From the NCBI GenBank assembly GCA_048268105.1, contig JBLWWH010000011.1:1-64000 (forward strand): DNA of 64,000 nt, in the 5' to 3' direction. How positions within the stretch are numbered: position 1 is the stretch's first letter; each line of letters opens with the position of its first letter. Below, one piece after another: positions 24,515-33,290 of the stretch. Both the position numbers and the translations under genes were made by a program. The notes below the pieces were generated by a model, which worked only from the letters and a program-made list of their open reading frames with translations, was not told the DNA's origin and did no database searches. This DNA is from Profundicola sp048268105 (lineage in GTDB: Bacteria; Bacteroidota; Bacteroidia; Flavobacteriales; Weeksellaceae).

Positions 24515-24961
24515 TTAAACTTTTTCTACTATTTCTTCTGTATCAACATCTTGCCTTCGTCGGGGCAATAAAAAATAATAAATCGCCGTCATCATATAGC
24601 CTATCCAAATCAAATATCCACCAAAATGAAACTTAGTTTTGAGTATTCGATGACTAAATTCTTGGTTAAAATCATGGATCGTATACCCCAATCCTAAAAA
24701 AGCCAAAAGAAAAATAATAAAACAAATCCATTGACGCGTTTTTTTATGAAGTGTGCGATAGACTATATGCAAAATTATGATAACAATTAATTGAGAGGCA
24801 AATATATAAGCTCCACTTTGCCAAGGTGATTTTAAAACCGCATAGCTTTTATAAAATAAACTAATCCCGAGCTTTCCAATCCACGACATTTGAGCTAACA
24901 GCAGCGCAGAAATAGCCGAAAGGAGGAGTTGTATAAAAGCAATATTCAGAAATGTTTTCAT
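24515..24961 (-). CDS. Four-helix integral membrane protein of unknown function
   Basis: A 148-aa protein with about four hydrophobic segments (IAFIQLLLSAISALLLA, AYIFASQLIVIIILHIV, WICFIIFLLAFLGLGY, YLIWIGYMMTAIYYFLL) and a charged tail (RRRQDVDTEEIVEKV). No motif or family recognised. It starts 4 bp after the OppC-like permease gene, so it is probably on the same mRNA. Confidence 0.65.
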   Translation of the reverse strand: MKTFLNIAFIQLLLSAISALLLAQMSWIGKLGISLFYKSYAVLKSPWQSGAYIFASQLIVIIILHIVYRTLHKKTRQWICFIIFLLAFLGLGYTIHDFNQEFSHRILKTKFHFGGYLIWIGYMMTAIYYFLLPRRRQDVDTEEIVEKV

Positions 24962-24965
24962 AAGC

Positions 24966-26066
24966 TTAAGCTTTTATGTCCATTGCATCGCGAAGTTGAT
25001 TCCCAAAAACGTTGAAAGCCATAACTAGCAATAATATCAATAAGCCTGGAAGTATGGCCAAGTGTTGTTTTCCTAAGATAATATGGGCATAATGTTCCTT
25101 AATTATATTTCCCCAACTGGGCGTTGGTGGTTGAGCTCCAATTCCTAGAAAACTTAAACCACTTTCAATTAAAATGGCTGCAGCAAAATTGGCAGCAGAA
25201 ATCACTATTACTGGCGCTAAAATATTGGGTAATATCTGCTTAAAAATAATTCTTGCATCACTCATTCCTAAGGCTCGAGCGGCTTCAACAAACTCCATCT
25301 CACGATAACTCAAAAACTGCCCACGAACCACACGCGCTACTTCTACCCACATGGTTAAACCTACGGCAATGAAAATTTGCCAAAATCCCTTACCAATGGC
25401 TAAGGTGATGGCCATAACTAACAATAAGGTCGGAATCGACCATACAACGTTAATCAACCACATGATGACATGATCTACCCTTCCGCGATAATAACCTCCC
25501 AATGCACCTATAACTATCCCTACAAGCAATGAAATGCTTACGGCAATAAAGCCAACAAAGAAAGAAATTCGAGTTCCGACCAATAATCTAGAATAGAAAT
25601 CACGGCCGAAGCTGTCGGTACCTAACCAAAATGTCTTGGTATAGATAAAGTCCTTCACTATTTCGTGGTCTTCTGGATAAGTAGACAATGAAATTGACTT
25701 TTTTTCTACCTCTAGTCCATCACCAGAATAAGGTGTATAAAAAATGACGTCATTTGATATCTCATAATCTACGATTGGAATTTCTTCGAAATCCTGTTCT
25801 CTACCAAAGAAAAAATCACTAAAAGATGTGCCTCCATTATACTCCGGAAGCGGTTTTTTAAGCATTAATTGCTTATACCCAATCGGTTTATACTTCAGCG
25901 AAACCTGTTGTAAGGCTGCGTTTTTGGTGTCATCTGTAGCTAATGCATAAGCGAATACACTCACAAAAGCCGCTAAGAAAATAATAAATAAACAAGCTAA
26001 TGCTAGCGGATTCCTTTTTAGCTTTTGAATCGTAATTTGAGTCAGAGATTCACCTCTTTGTACCAT
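24966..26066 (-). CDS. Oligopeptide/dipeptide-type ABC transporter permease (OppC-like)
   Basis: A 366-aa inner-membrane permease. N-terminal membrane anchor (ACLFIIFLAAFVSVFAYAL), then a long periplasmic stretch to about residue 150. That is longer than in E. coli OppC, and is followed by WLGTDSFGRDFYSRLLVGTR, the strongly conserved OppC/DppC entry. The EAA loop EAARALGMSDARIIFKQILPN contacts the ATPase. It should form half of the membrane channel of a peptide or related importer. Neither the OppB partner, the ATPases nor the binding protein is adjacent, so they must be encoded elsewhere. Confidence 0.9.
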   Translation of the reverse strand: MVQRGESLTQITIQKLKRNPLALACLFIIFLAAFVSVFAYALATDDTKNAALQQVSLKYKPIGYKQLMLKKPLPEYNGGTSFSDFFFGREQDFEEIPIVDYEISNDVIFYTPYSGDGLEVEKKSISLSTYPEDHEIVKDFIYTKTFWLGTDSFGRDFYSRLLVGTRISFFVGFIAVSISLLVGIVIGALGGYYRGRVDHVIMWLINVVWSIPTLLLVMAITLAIGKGFWQIFIAVGLTMWVEVARVVRGQFLSYREMEFVEAARALGMSDARIIFKQILPNILAPVIVISAANFAAAILIESGLSFLGIGAQPPTPSWGNIIKEHYAHIILGKQHLAILPGLLILLLVMAFNVFGNQLRDAMDIKA

Positions 26067-26108
26067 GTAGTAGCCTTAAATGATTGCTTAAAATACTTAA
26101 AAAAATAA

Positions 26109-28232
26109 TTAACGCATATCTCTCAAGACATTAATAGACTCTTCTAAATACAAATCTTTTTCAAGGTTTTTGTGCCATTCTTTTCTACGCTCTTTTAGGA
26201 TAGTATCATTCTTAATTAAGGCTTGCTCAAAAATTGGCGAATTTAACTTTAAACCATTGCTATACTTAGATAACTCTTCAAACTTTTTAGATTCAGCTTC
26301 TCTCTTATCATACTCAGCTCTAAATTTTTCATAGTTTAAATAAATAGTTTTTTCATCGTCCATTTTTTTAGCATAACGTGCATATTCATCTACCAACTTA
26401 ACTTGTGGCAGTTGTGCGATTCTAGTATTACTTTTCTCAACAACTGCTTTCTTATCCCACGGCGCTGGCCACTTGTCATAGTTAAGTGAACTGATCTGAT
26501 CCCATGGCAAAGCAGCATCTCTAGAGCCTTCAGAAATATCCATGTAGGAATATCTATCTGGAATTACGATGTCTGAAGCCACTCCTTCTAATTGGGTTGA
26601 ACCTCCATTAATCCTATAGAACTTCTGAATAGTAAACTTCAACATTCCATATTCTTCGTTAGAATTCATAAACCAACTCAATGGACGAACCGTTTGTACC
26701 GTTCCTTTTCCGTAAGTTTTTTCGCTTCCTAAAATGATGGCTCTATCATAATCCTGTAGAGCAGCAGCTAAAATTTCTGATGCCGAAGCCGATAGCTCAT
26801 TCACTAAAACAACCAGAGGACCATCCCATACTACATCTGAACCTTTATCGTCATAAACCTTCTTGTTTCCATCACTGCGCATGACCTGCACAACAGGTCC
26901 TTGATTAATAAAGTGACCAGCAATTTCAACACATTCAGATAAGTCTCCACCTCCATTATTTCTAACATCGAAAACCAATCCTTTTATATCACTTTTCTTT
27001 AATTCCTCTATTTCACGAGCTACATCGTCTGAAGCATCATGTCCTTTTCCATCATAATTTAAGTAAAAAGATGGTAGGTAAATTACTCCATAATTATCTC
27101 CTTTATCATCTTGAACAACTGCTCCACGAGCAAATGTTTCTTCCAACTCAACAATGTCTCTAACGATTTTAATCTCTTTAAAAGAACCATCCTTCTTCTG
27201 AACAGTAAGCGTAACCATAGTTCCTTTTTCTCCTCTAATCAAGCGAATGGCATCTTCTAATAACATTCCAACCACACTTACGGCCTCTTTGTCGCCTTGT
27301 GCAACTTTGCTAATTTTATCTTCAACCTCCAAATCACCTTGTTTCCAAGCCGGACCACCAATGACCAAACTTTTAATTGTTGGATATCCTTTTTCGTCGG
27401 CTAGGGTAGCTCCAATACCCTCTAACTGCCCCGACATACTCAACTCAAAGTCTTCATTTTCTTTAGGCGAGAAATAATTGGTGTGCGGATCGAATTCTTC
27501 TGTGAATGAATTAACATAAATAGATAACCAATCTCCTTTCTTTCTTTTCTGGAATCGACGAAAGAACTCAGACATATCATCATTTACCTTTTTCCTAGCC
27601 TCCGCTTCTAATTGCGCAAAACTCTTACCTCTTGGGTCAAACTCATCTTTATCTAACCCAATAGAATCTTTCTTAGCCCAACTTTCTTCATTCTTAGCGG
27701 ACTCCTCCATGATCACAATCTCCTGGAGAATGCTATATTTCAATCTATCTTGCCACTTCTTCTCCCATTCTGCTTGGGTTTTGGTGTAGGTGGATTCTTC
27801 AGAATCAAATATTATGTAATTATCTGTGTTATAATCTAGTGGTTTCCTCAAACTTTCCTTGGTTAAGTTTTTCAACTCTTCCATACGATTATAAAGCGTG
27901 TCAATCGACTGATGATAGAAAGTTAAATCTTCATTATTAAAGAAATCATCCATCTTATCTTTATACCGAGAGAAATTCTTCATATCCTCTCCTTTGAAAT
28001 AAGTTTTATATGGGTCTAATTTCTGCAAATACCCATCAAAAACTCGTTGCGAAAACTCATCATTCACTTCCTGTGGCGAATAATGTAGATAGGAAAGGGT
28101 TCTTCTTACGTTCTTAATAATTTCTTTAGTTTTGGAATCATCTCCCAATTGTAATGGGGAACAATAGCAAAAAACTAAAAACGACATGGATAAGATCGCT
28201 AGAAGTATATAGGTTTTTCTTAAATATTGCAT
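26109..28232 (-). CDS. Carboxy-terminal (tail-specific) processing protease Prc/Tsp, S41 family
   Basis: A 707-aa exported protease. Signal sequence (ILLAILSMSFLVFCYCS) may be of lipoprotein type. Order: helical N-terminal domain, PDZ domain near 250-345 (LEGIGATLADEKGYPTIKSL), S41 core with DVRNNGGGDLSECVEIAG, catalytic Ser near 482 in SASASEI and Lys near 507 in YGKGTVQ, and C-terminal DUF3340-type helical region. It degrades or trims periplasmic proteins bearing C-terminal tags. The length matches full-length Prc of about 680 residues. A TAnnTTTG box lies about 90 bp upstream. Confidence 0.93.
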   Translation of the reverse strand: MQYLRKTYILLAILSMSFLVFCYCSPLQLGDDSKTKEIIKNVRRTLSYLHYSPQEVNDEFSQRVFDGYLQKLDPYKTYFKGEDMKNFSRYKDKMDDFFNNEDLTFYHQSIDTLYNRMEELKNLTKESLRKPLDYNTDNYIIFDSEESTYTKTQAEWEKKWQDRLKYSILQEIVIMEESAKNEESWAKKDSIGLDKDEFDPRGKSFAQLEAEARKKVNDDMSEFFRRFQKRKKGDWLSIYVNSFTEEFDPHTNYFSPKENEDFELSMSGQLEGIGATLADEKGYPTIKSLVIGGPAWKQGDLEVEDKISKVAQGDKEAVSVVGMLLEDAIRLIRGEKGTMVTLTVQKKDGSFKEIKIVRDIVELEETFARGAVVQDDKGDNYGVIYLPSFYLNYDGKGHDASDDVAREIEELKKSDIKGLVFDVRNNGGGDLSECVEIAGHFINQGPVVQVMRSDGNKKVYDDKGSDVVWDGPLVVLVNELSASASEILAAALQDYDRAIILGSEKTYGKGTVQTVRPLSWFMNSNEEYGMLKFTIQKFYRINGGSTQLEGVASDIVIPDRYSYMDISEGSRDAALPWDQISSLNYDKWPAPWDKKAVVEKSNTRIAQLPQVKLVDEYARYAKKMDDEKTIYLNYEKFRAEYDKREAESKKFEELSKYSNGLKLNSPIFEQALIKNDTILKERRKEWHKNLEKDLYLEESINVLRDMR

Positions 28233-28302
28233 TGTAGGTTATAAATTTTGTTAAGAAATAATCAATTCCTAAGCCAAAAAAGGCTAAAACTGATTAATTG
28301 GT

Positions 28303-28310
28303 TACATTTG
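28303..28310 (+). promoter_or_regulatory. Candidate -7 box for surE
   Basis: TACATTTG fits TAnnTTTG, 38 bp from its first base to the surE ATG. Confidence 0.45.
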
Positions 28311-28322
28311 AACAATAATACA

Positions 28323-28330
28323 CAAATATA
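28323..28330 (-). promoter_or_regulatory. Candidate -7 box for the Prc-type protease gene
   Basis: Minus strand TATATTTG matches TAnnTTTG. It would give a leader of roughly 85 nt to ATG 28232 and lies back-to-back with the surE promoter. Confidence 0.45.
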
Positions 28331-28340
28331 ATTTCTTTTT

Positions 28341-29126
28341 ATGGAAAAACCATTGATACTAATTACGAACGATGACGGAATCACAGCTCCTGGCATACGT
28401 GCCCTCATAGATATGGTAAAATCAATCGGCGATGTAGATGTTTATGTTGTGGCGCCAGACAGCCCGCAAAGTGCTATGGGACATGCCATCACTATTAATT
28501 CTACACTTCATATTGAGGAAATAAAAGAGGGAACTATACAAGAATGGTCTTGTAGTGGAACTCCAGTGGATTCTGTGAAAATTGCTGTTGATAAAATCTT
28601 ACCAAGAAAACCAGATTTATGTGTCTCTGGTATTAATCATGGCTCTAATTCATCGATTAATGTTATATATTCTGGAACCATGTCAGCAGCTGTTGAGGCG
28701 GGAATAGAAGGAATTCCTGCCATAGGATTCTCCTTATCAGACTTTTCTTATCACGCTGACTTCAAAGCTGGAGAGAAATTTATTAAAAAAATCATCCTCG
28801 AAACTCTTGAGAATGGATTACCCGATGGCGTGGTTTTAAATGTTAATATCCCAAAATTACCCGAGGAGGAACTTAAAGGAATTAGAATCTGTAGACAAGC
28901 GCGCGCAAAGTGGGACCAAAGTTTTGAGGAACGTGTTGACCCTAGAGGTAGAAAATATTATTGGCTAACCGGTAATTTCATCAACATGGACAGAGGTAAA
29001 GACACCGATGAGTGGGCTTTGGCTAATGGGTATATTTCCGTTGTTCCTGTTCAATTTGATATGACAGCGCATCAGTTTATGCCGAATCTCAATACTTGGG
29101 ATTTAAATGGTTTCGATGAGCAATAA
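28341..29126 (+). CDS. surE: 5'/3'-nucleotidase SurE
   Basis: A 261-aa metal-dependent phosphatase acting on nucleoside monophosphates in survival and nucleotide turnover. ILITNDDGITAPGI near residue 6 supplies the metal-binding Asp11-Asp12 pair. VVAPDSPQSAMGHAITI and CVSGINHGSNSSINVIYSGTM, containing the conserved SGxNxG and GT(M/V) elements, complete the active site. Length is usual. It is divergent from the Prc-type gene and followed by a strong terminator. Confidence 0.95.
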   Translation: MEKPLILITNDDGITAPGIRALIDMVKSIGDVDVYVVAPDSPQSAMGHAITINSTLHIEEIKEGTIQEWSCSGTPVDSVKIAVDKILPRKPDLCVSGINHGSNSSINVIYSGTMSAAVEAGIEGIPAIGFSLSDFSYHADFKAGEKFIKKIILETLENGLPDGVVLNVNIPKLPEEELKGIRICRQARAKWDQSFEERVDPRGRKYYWLTGNFINMDRGKDTDEWALANGYISVVPVQFDMTAHQFMPNLNTWDLNGFDEQ

Positions 29127-29146
29127 AACATTAAAACACAAAAAAG

Positions 29147-29170
29147 CCCTTGAAAAGTTTCAAGGGTTTT
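29147..29170 (+). terminator. Rho-independent terminator after surE
   Basis: CCCTTGAAA (29147-29155) pairs perfectly with TTTCAAGGG (29158-29166), followed by a T-run. A-run upstream makes it usable on both strands. Confidence 0.85.
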
Positions 29171-29191
29171 TAATTTATGCTTAGTTGTTTT

Positions 29192-29707
29192 CTACTTCAA
29201 TATATGTTTCTCAACCACCGCCTTCATAGAATCGAAACCTAATTCTTCTAAATCGATCTCATCAACAGATAACCATTTAGCTTCTTGAATTTCCGATTTT
29301 TCTAAATTAATTTTTTGATTGTCCTTTAATTCAATTTCAAATACAATATCGAGCGTTCTGTATAAAATATCTCTGAATTTATAATCATTTGGCTCGGTAT
29401 CTAGCCATACCAAATCCTCCATTTCGATATCGATATCCAATTCTTCTTTCAACTCTCTTTTAGCCGCAAATTGAGCCGACTCTTTCGGATCTACAAACCC
29501 ACCTGGAAAGTCTAATTTTCCTTTTTTAGGCTCATTATTTCTTATCGTAAATAAAACTTTATCATCTCTGCGCATAATCACCATTACGGCCGCAGCACAA
29601 TTATGATAATATACAAAACCACAATTTAAACATTCAAACCGATGATGATTCTCGAACTTGTGATTAGATGAGCCACATTTTGGACAAAATTGAAAGAATT
29701 TAGGCAT
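29192..29707 (-). CDS. Nudix hydrolase with N-terminal zinc ribbon
   Basis: A 171-aa protein. CPKCGSSNHKFENHHRFECLNCG (residues 8-30) has two CxxC pairs that form a zinc ribbon. The Nudix box runs from GGFVDPKESAQFAAKRELKEELDI (near 71-94) with the catalytic REL.EE. The family hydrolyses nucleoside diphosphates linked to another group (NADH pyrophosphatase-like members share the zinc ribbon). The substrate is not evident. It follows the serine hydrolase gene on the same strand with a 32-bp gap. Confidence 0.9.
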   Translation of the reverse strand: MPKFFQFCPKCGSSNHKFENHHRFECLNCGFVYYHNCAAAVMVIMRRDDKVLFTIRNNEPKKGKLDFPGGFVDPKESAQFAAKRELKEELDIDIEMEDLVWLDTEPNDYKFRDILYRTLDIVFEIELKDNQKINLEKSEIQEAKWLSVDEIDLEELGFDSMKAVVEKHILK

Positions 29708-29739
29708 AACTATAAGTTGTTTATTTGCTTAATTTAATA

Positions 29740-31107
29740 TTATTTATGGGTTGAAAGACTCACTTCTTTTGCCGTATCTTTTTGAGAGAGCTTCTTCTTA
29801 GAAGATCCTTCGGCTGAATTTTCTAAATTCTGTTTTTCACTAACCACTCCCTTATCTAATTTCGGCATCAAACTATCCGAAGCTATTTTCATTGTATTCT
29901 GCTTCATACTTCTATCTTCTAGCTCCATGCTTATCGGATAATTACCTAATAAACCTATCAATGAAAAAGAGGTGTAAACAGAGCGAATTTGCTTATTACC
30001 TAAGGCAATGATACTGACTGAATCATTTTCCCCTCTCACATAAGTTGTATAATTACCATGCCACCAACCGTTGTGATACCACAGCTTTTCTCCAGTTTCC
30101 CATTCCATTAATCGTAAACCAAGTCCATAATTTTTAACTCCGGGTTTTTCATAACTATACCCTTGTTTCATTAATTTCTTTAGCTTCTCAGACAAAAACC
30201 TTTTAGCATACATCGCTTTGTCCATTTTAAATAAATCTCTCGGTGTTGAATAAATATTCTTATCACCATAGATGTTATCTAAGAAATTAAAATCCCAACG
30301 TTTATTTCTTGAGGTATAAGACTGGCTTACCTTGGCGGAATCATTGATATCAAATACAAAGGTATGATTCATTTTCAAAGGATCGAAAACGATATACCTC
30401 ATCGCCTCGGGGTAAGTTAAACCCGTTGCTTTCTCTATGATCAAAGCCAATAAAGCATAATTTGTATTACTATAATTAAAAGTAGTATTAGGTGCTGAAT
30501 AGGGCTCTGAAATCCCTTGTACCAAAGCTTCCAAAATATTTTCATTCGTTTGGATTTTATTGGTATTCCAATATCTATCATCATGCTCGAAGTAAGCATA
30601 ATTAGGCAATCCACTTCGATGACTCAACAAATCTCTAATCGTGATGTTTTTGTAAGGGAAGGCCGAGTAGAAATGCGAAACCAATTGATCTAATTTAAGC
30701 TTATCATCCTCTACCAGCTTCAAAACCGCCAGGGCAGTTAAAACCTTAGAAATAGAAGCAATATGGATCGGTGTGTCTGCGGTTAGAGCTTCTTCTGTTT
30801 CAAAATTGGCAAATCCTCTATAGTTTTCATAAATGATTTGTCCATTTTTAGCCACCAGCAAACCTCCACTAACTTGATTATATTCCCAATAATTTTCATA
30901 AAAATCTTGAACATAACGACGCTTCTCGTTAAATTCAGATTTATTGAGCTTTAAAGATCTAAAAGTATTATCGTAATCTATGTAGGGATAATGAGGTAGA
31001 TTTAAGGTATCTCTATGCTCAAACTCAGCTTCTGTAGCCGACTCTGATTTCTTTTGACAGCCAACGGCGATCAAAATACTTAAACCTAGTATAATCCAAC
31101 TTTTCAT
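29740..31107 (-). CDS. Serine beta-lactamase-like hydrolase, lipoprotein
   Basis: A 455-aa envelope protein with lipobox IAVGC (Cys17). A class C beta-lactamase/DD-peptidase-like domain spans about 75-400. It contains SISK with nucleophile Ser118 and Lys121, the YSN motif at 212-214, and a late WYHNGWWHG stretch in place of KTG, as in many esterase-type members. A low-complexity polar tail follows (SSKKKLSQKDTAKE). It probably acts on peptidoglycan-related or ester substrates. It starts 6 bp after pheS, so pheS, this gene and the Nudix gene may be one operon. Confidence 0.85.
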   Translation of the reverse strand: MKSWIILGLSILIAVGCQKKSESATEAEFEHRDTLNLPHYPYIDYDNTFRSLKLNKSEFNEKRRYVQDFYENYWEYNQVSGGLLVAKNGQIIYENYRGFANFETEEALTADTPIHIASISKVLTALAVLKLVEDDKLKLDQLVSHFYSAFPYKNITIRDLLSHRSGLPNYAYFEHDDRYWNTNKIQTNENILEALVQGISEPYSAPNTTFNYSNTNYALLALIIEKATGLTYPEAMRYIVFDPLKMNHTFVFDINDSAKVSQSYTSRNKRWDFNFLDNIYGDKNIYSTPRDLFKMDKAMYAKRFLSEKLKKLMKQGYSYEKPGVKNYGLGLRLMEWETGEKLWYHNGWWHGNYTTYVRGENDSVSIIALGNKQIRSVYTSFSLIGLLGNYPISMELEDRSMKQNTMKIASDSLMPKLDKGVVSEKQNLENSAEGSSKKKLSQKDTAKEVSLSTHK

Positions 31108-31113
31108 AGAACA

Positions 31114-32136
31114 TTACCAACCAAATTCCGCCTCGAATTGCTCTAAAAAGCGTATATCGTTTTCAAAGTACAGCCGAATATCTCCAATTTGATATAACAA
31201 CAGGGCAATACGCTCTATTCCCATACCAAAGGCATATCCACTATATTCCTCTGGATCGATTCCAACATTCTTAAGCACGTTAGGATCTACCATTCCACAC
31301 CCCATGATTTCTAACCAACCTGTTCCCTTGGTGATTCTATAATCGGTTTCCGTTTCAAGTCCCCAATATACATCAACCTCTGCGCTTGGCTCCGTAAATG
31401 GAAAATAAGATGGTCTCAGTCTAATTTTTGACTTACCAAATAGCTCGGTGGTGAAGTACTGTAAAGTTTGTTTTAAATCCGCAAATGAAACATTTTTATC
31501 TACATACAATCCTTCGATTTGATGAAACATCGCGTGTGAGCGAGACGATATAGCCTCATTTCTATAAACCCTTCCAGGAGACAAAATTCTCATAGGCGGC
31601 TTATGATTCTCCATAAATCTAATTTGCACCGACGAGGTATGTGTTCTCAACAAAAAATCTGGGTTTTTCTCGATAAAGAAAGTATCCTGCATGTCCCTAG
31701 CTGGATGATACTCAGGAAGGTTTAATGCTGTAAAGTTGTGCCAATCGTCTTCTATTTCTGGCCCCTCTGAAAGCGCAAAACCAATCCTCTTGAAAATCTC
31801 TACAATTCTATTTCTAACAACACTAATAGGATGACGAGCTCCTAGCTCAATCGGCATTCCAGGACGCGTAAAATCTTCGAAAACAGCTGTTTCATCTTGT
31901 GCTTGTCCCCTAGATTTTAGCGTTTCAATTTTTTCAGCTGCAGAAGTTTTAAGCGTATTTAAAGCCTGTCCCACTTCTCTTTTTTGCTCGTTGGGAACGT
32001 CTTTAAATTTTGCAAAAAGATCATTTAAAAGACCTTTTTTACTTAAATATTTGATTCTAAATTCTTCTATTAATTTAGGATCACTTGCGCTGAAATCCTC
32101 TATTTCCTTTAGGTATTGTCGAATATCTTCAATCAT
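31114..32136 (-). CDS. pheS: Phenylalanine-tRNA ligase alpha subunit
   Basis: A 340-aa class II synthetase subunit that charges tRNA-Phe with phenylalanine, as (alpha-beta)2. The N-terminal coiled coil is followed by the catalytic core: HPISVVRNRIVEIFKRIGF, motif 2 RVYRNEAISSRSHAMFHQIEG, and motif 3 GYAFGMGIERIALLLY near the end. ATG 32136 (MIEDIRQYLKEI) fits the family start. The in-frame TTG at 32157 overlaps the -7 box and is rejected. The beta subunit gene pheT is not adjacent, which is common in Bacteroidota. Confidence 0.94.
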   Translation of the reverse strand: MIEDIRQYLKEIEDFSASDPKLIEEFRIKYLSKKGLLNDLFAKFKDVPNEQKREVGQALNTLKTSAAEKIETLKSRGQAQDETAVFEDFTRPGMPIELGARHPISVVRNRIVEIFKRIGFALSEGPEIEDDWHNFTALNLPEYHPARDMQDTFFIEKNPDFLLRTHTSSVQIRFMENHKPPMRILSPGRVYRNEAISSRSHAMFHQIEGLYVDKNVSFADLKQTLQYFTTELFGKSKIRLRPSYFPFTEPSAEVDVYWGLETETDYRITKGTGWLEIMGCGMVDPNVLKNVGIDPEEYSGYAFGMGIERIALLLYQIGDIRLYFENDIRFLEQFEAEFGW

Positions 32137-32154
32137 AACTCCATCAATATTTTT

Positions 32155-32162
32155 CAAAAATA
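32155..32162 (-). promoter_or_regulatory. Candidate -7 box for pheS
   Basis: Minus strand TATTTTTG matches TAnnTTTG, 26 bp from its first base to ATG 32136. Its overlap with the in-frame TTG at 32157 decides the start. Confidence 0.5.
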
Positions 32163-32192
32163 CAATTTTAACATGAATCGCTTAGTTAAGCT

Positions 32193-32227
32193 AAACAAAA
32201 AAAAGGCTGTTTTTTCAAACAGCCTTT
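32193..32227 (-). terminator. Rho-independent terminator after the YceI gene
   Basis: AAAGGCTGTTT (32202-32212) pairs perfectly with AAACAGCCTTT (32217-32227) around a 4-nt loop, with a minus-strand T-run (A-run 32196-32204 on plus). Confidence 0.85.
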
Positions 32228-32250
32228 CAATTCGTTTTATTGTAATTTAA

Positions 32251-32952
32251 TTACTCTGCTACTTCTTCTTCAACAGCATCAACCTCAACTACCTCAGCAA
32301 CACCTTGGTTTGCTTTGATATTAACACGTAAAGTAACGTTATCTTTAATAACAGCTCCTTGTGCAGGGTTAAATACAATACCGAAATCTTTACGGTTGAT
32401 TGTAAACTCTTCTGAATCCATAGTGAAAGTTTCACCTTCTAAGCTTGTGTTAGCTTTGAAAGTAATGTTTTTCTCGTCTTCTCTTAATTTTAAGTTACCG
32501 CTAACTTCTGTATTATAATCTCCTTCAACTTTGTTAACAGCTGTAATTTTAAATGTAGCTGTAGGAAATTTTTCTACGTCTAAGAAATCTGCACTTCTTA
32601 AGTGACCGTCTAGTTTAGCTTTGTCTTCTGGAGACTCGTTCAAGTCCATAGATTCTAATGAAGCCGCATCGATAACGAACTCCCCTGAAACCAATTGACC
32701 ATCTTCAATCCCTACAACACCTGATTGTAATTTAATCGTACCGTGGTGACCTTGCTCTTCAGTCTCTCCTTCGTAGATTTTGTAAGCTCTCCAATTAACG
32801 TTTGACACTTCGGTGTCAACTGCGAAATTAGCCGTAGTCTCAGACCCAACTGCTACCTCTTCAGCATCTTTTACTACAACTGCCTCTTTTTTCTCACATG
32901 CTGTGAAAGCTAATAAAGCTACAGCAGACAATCCTAAAAATACTTTTTTCAT
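32251..32952 (-). CDS. YceI-family lipoprotein
   Basis: A 233-aa protein with lipobox AFTAC (Cys19). The YceI lipocalin-like beta-barrel is recognisable: TEVSNVNWRAYKIYEGETEEQGHHGTI-type start, ESMDLNESPEDKAKLDGHLRSADFLDVEKFPTATFK in the middle, and FTINRKDFGIVFN near 185-197. The family binds isoprenoid or amphiphilic molecules in the periplasm and is often induced by stress. A short acidic tail rich in Val and Glu ends the protein. It is monocistronic with its own promoter and terminator. Confidence 0.9.
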   Translation of the reverse strand: MKKVFLGLSAVALLAFTACEKKEAVVVKDAEEVAVGSETTANFAVDTEVSNVNWRAYKIYEGETEEQGHHGTIKLQSGVVGIEDGQLVSGEFVIDAASLESMDLNESPEDKAKLDGHLRSADFLDVEKFPTATFKITAVNKVEGDYNTEVSGNLKLREDEKNITFKANTSLEGETFTMDSEEFTINRKDFGIVFNPAQGAVIKDNVTLRVNIKANQGVAEVVEVDAVEEEVAE

Positions 32953-32968
32953 CTTTTATAATTTTGTG

Positions 32969-32976
32969 CAAAAATA
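32969..32976 (-). promoter_or_regulatory. Candidate -7 box for the YceI gene
   Basis: Minus strand TATTTTTG matches TAnnTTTG, 24 bp from its first base to ATG 32952. Confidence 0.5.
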
Positions 32977-33263
32977 CACAATTTTAAATTAACCGACTAC
33001 CAATTATGCATTATTTTTAACTATTGAGCTATAAATTATTATTTTTAAGTTGTCATTTTAGGTTTTATTTCGTTTTTCAGCAAAAGAATATACGCATCAT
33101 CTTTATTTCAGAGATTTAATTTAATAAGTATTTCTTCTATTTTAAAACCATCAACTAGTAGGGAGAATTTTGGCTTTTAAATTTAAAATGTAGTCATTTC
33201 TTTGATTATGAAAGCATAACAAACATCATATTAAAAAGCTTATCTACTCCACTTTTAGTTTTG

Positions 33264-33271
33264 TATATTTG
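33264..33271 (+). promoter_or_regulatory. Candidate -7 box for the mrp-like operon
   Basis: TATATTTG matches TAnnTTTG, 27 bp from its first base to ATG 33291. It lies inside a longer in-frame reading that starts at 33261, which argues against that upstream start. Confidence 0.5.
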
Positions 33272-33290
33272 TAGAATTATTCTAAATAGT

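Larger units (their letters stand above)
32953..33290. other. Intergenic region between divergent yceI-like and mrp-like genes
   Basis: Both ends carry TAnnTTTG promoter boxes (32969-32976 minus, 33264-33271 plus). Between them I see only AT-rich DNA with no gene, repeat or strong hairpin. Confidence 0.5.

Noticed and set aside
33261..33290. Longer start for the Mrp-family protein
   Set aside because: The extension lies over the predicted -7 box and transcription start, and the DUF59 domain begins naturally at 33291.
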